In this document: one piece after another, positions 6,669 through 7,750 of the stretch
Numbering within the stretch: the first letter of the stretch is position 1
Layout of the letters: every line of letters starts with the position of its first letter
Source: Dehalococcoidia bacterium
GTDB lineage: Bacteria; Chloroflexota; Dehalococcoidia; Tepidiformales; Tepidiformaceae
Direction: 5' to 3'
DNA: 7,750 nucleotides
Assembly: GCA_007126855.1 (NCBI GenBank)
Contig: SLAK01000378.1
Span: 1 to 7,750, forward strand
Program-made: the position numbers and the translations under genes
Notes under the pieces: generated by a model
Seen by the model: the letters and a program-made list of their open reading frames with translations, nothing else
What the model was told of the DNA's origin: nothing
Databases searched by the model: none

Positions 6669-7208
6669 TCAGCTTGCCCGTTGTGGCTGGATAGGTGGCG
6701 GCGCCGGCGCGTCCCGGCGGACACCGGCCATACCGGCCAGCTTCGCCGCGATCTGCCGCCAGTGGTCCCGGTCGTGGTCAATCACGGAACGCAGCAGCCG
6801 GTTGTGCGGCGCTCCCTCGGCGCCAACGGATTCGTCGTCGACGTGGGCCAGCTCCCCCAGCAAGCGGTGGCGGTTGCCGTGCAGGCGTTCCATCACGCCG
6901 TAGAAGTTCACCTCGCTCATGCGCTCCACGTGGTCCTGGTTCCATTCATCCAGGCGGGAGCGGTCAAATTTGAAGATGCCCGGCTGCTTGCCTTCGCGCA
7001 GTTCGCGGAAGGCCGTCACCACCTCAGCTTCCCAGCTCGCCACATGCGCGATGATGTCTTTGAGAGACCATTCGCCAATGAACGTCCGGTCGATGTCCCG
7101 GATGCGGCACGCCTCCACGTTGCGGACAAATTGCTTCCGTTCGCGCTCCAGCTCCACCAGGATGCGGCGCCGTTCATCTGCGTAGGACCTGACGTCTTCC
7201 TCGGCCAT
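6669..7208 (-). CDS. DinB-like four-helix-bundle protein (DinB/ClbS-DfsB type)
   Basis: This 179-residue, mostly helical cytosolic protein resembles the DinB/YfiT-like superfamily, which includes metal-binding proteins, thiol-dependent transferases and the ClbS/DfsB group. Visible marks are a charged first helix (ERRRILVELERERKQFVRNV, 12-31), the phrase GEWSLKDIIAHVASWE (45-60) typical of the superfamily, and the late helix SVIDHDRDHWRQIAAKL (141-157). H55, H145 and H149 would form the usual three-histidine metal site. The tail (164-179) is proline-rich and probably disordered. The ATG at 7208-7206 follows directly on the TAG of the mutase large subunit (TAGATG, no spacer), so it is almost certainly co-translated. 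What it does in a mutase operon is unknown; a thiol- or CoA-related transfer is only a guess. Superfamily call is good, subfamily call weak. Confidence 0.78.
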   Translation of the reverse strand: MAEEDVRSYADERRRILVELERERKQFVRNVEACRIRDIDRTFIGEWSLKDIIAHVASWEAEVVTAFRELREGKQPGIFKFDRSRLDEWNQDHVERMSEVNFYGVMERLHGNRHRLLGELAHVDDESVGAEGAPHNRLLRSVIDHDRDHWRQIAAKLAGMAGVRRDAPAPPPIQPQRAS

Positions 7209-7750
7209 CTAGACCACCACCGTTTCCTTGTGCTCGCCCCACACGCGCCGCAAGGCATGGCTGACTTCGCCCAGCGTGGCGCGGTTTTCCACGCATTCCA
7301 GGATCGCCGGCATGAGGTTATCGGTGCCGGCTGCTGCTGTCTCAAGCTTCTGGAGCAGCGACTCGACCAGGGCGTTATCCCGGCCGGCGCGCAGCTTGCC
7401 CAACCGCTCGGCCTGCTGGCGGCCGATCTCCGGGTCGAGCTTGAGGATCTCCGGCGGCGCCTCGTTGTTGGAAAGGAACTGGTTCACTCCGACGACGACG
7501 CGTTCATTCTCCTCGATCTCGCGCTGGAAGCGGTAGGCTGCCTCCTGGATTTCGCGCTGCGGGAAGCCCTGTTCGATGGCCATCATCGCCCCGCCGAGCT
7601 TGTCGATCGTCTCGATGTACTCCTGCGCTTCGGCTTCCAGCCGGTTGGTCAGGTTCTCGATCAGGTACGCGCCCCCAAGCGGGTCCACCACCTCCGAGAC
7701 GCCGCTTTCGTAGCCCAGCACCTGCTGCGTGCGCAGGGCAATCTGGACCG
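7209..7750 (-). CDS. B12-dependent acyl-CoA mutase large (catalytic) subunit, C-terminal part
   Basis: The frame is open to the right edge and gives 179 residues; the catalytic barrel start lies outside. The edge sequence reads IALRTQQVLGYESGVSEVVD, followed by PLGGAYLIENLTNRLE, both highly typical of methylmalonyl-CoA mutase. DKLGGAMMAIEQGFPQREIQ, an N-x-F linker stretch and the ending LRRVWGEH complete the match. The protein stops right after this, without the cobalamin-binding domain of one-piece mutases, so it is the large subunit of a split enzyme whose small subunit is encoded at 4904-5314. A GTG at 7721 could start an open frame but is an internal valine, not the gene start. Methylmalonyl-CoA mutase is the most likely specificity because epimerase-like and meaB genes follow. 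Isobutyryl- or 2-hydroxyisobutyryl-CoA mutase remain possible, because the substrate-determining residues are outside the window. Confidence 0.93.
   Translation of the reverse strand, partial: VQIALRTQQVLGYESGVSEVVDPLGGAYLIENLTNRLEAEAQEYIETIDKLGGAMMAIEQGFPQREIQEAAYRFQREIEENERVVVGVNQFLSNNEAPPEILKLDPEIGRQQAERLGKLRAGRDNALVESLLQKLETAAAGTDNLMPAILECVENRATLGEVSHALRRVWGEHKETVVV

Noticed and set aside
7209..7721. The mutase C-terminal part as a complete small gene starting at the GTG at 7721.
   Set aside because: The same frame continues to the window edge and reads a conserved mutase phrase (ALRTQQ before VLGYESGV), so the GTG is an internal valine.

Overview
This is a GC-rich, densely coded bacterial window. 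It holds one partial gene on the + strand at the left edge and a continuous run of ten genes on the - strand covering everything else. The largest gap between genes is 83 bp, several genes overlap or abut, and GTG and TTG starts are common. Base composition, an F420-type luciferase-like oxidoreductase, a two-gene (split) B12 mutase and a free-standing DUF2344 protein fit a Chloroflexota-like bacterium (perhaps Dehalococcoidia or Tepidiforma-like). Actinobacteria or other high-GC groups cannot be excluded; this is an inference from gene content, not a measurement.

Right half (7750 down to 3969, - strand): a coenzyme-B12 acyl-CoA mutase module. In transcription order it reads: C-terminal part of the mutase large subunit (cut by the window edge); a DinB-like four-helix-bundle protein; a two-domain VOC (glyoxalase-fold) protein; an 83-bp gap; a single-domain VOC/epimerase-like protein with a strong ribosome binding site; the cobalamin-binding small subunit of the mutase (TTG start, strong Shine-Dalgarno); and MeaB, the GTPase that loads and protects the B12 cofactor. 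Together these genes would interconvert methylmalonyl-CoA and succinyl-CoA, or a related branched acyl-CoA pair. At least one VOC protein is a candidate for the epimerase step.

Left half (3940 down to 894, - strand): housekeeping genes that continue the same run. They are DUF2344 (the partner of a radical SAM protein in other genomes), a histidine phosphatase of the phosphoglycerate mutase/CobC superfamily (ATGA overlap with DUF2344), an FtsB/DivIC cell-division protein, and TilS, the tRNA(Ile2) lysidine synthetase. TilS converges on the luciferase-like oxidoreductase. The two stop codons overlap by 4 bp, and an 8-bp inverted repeat flanks them.

No tRNA, rRNA, CRISPR array, insertion sequence or phage gene is visible. 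I do not see an obviously new biological system. The most unusual points are the two VOC genes and the DinB-like gene placed between the two mutase subunit genes, the metal-ligand patterns of the two VOC proteins, and DUF2344 without its usual radical SAM neighbour.
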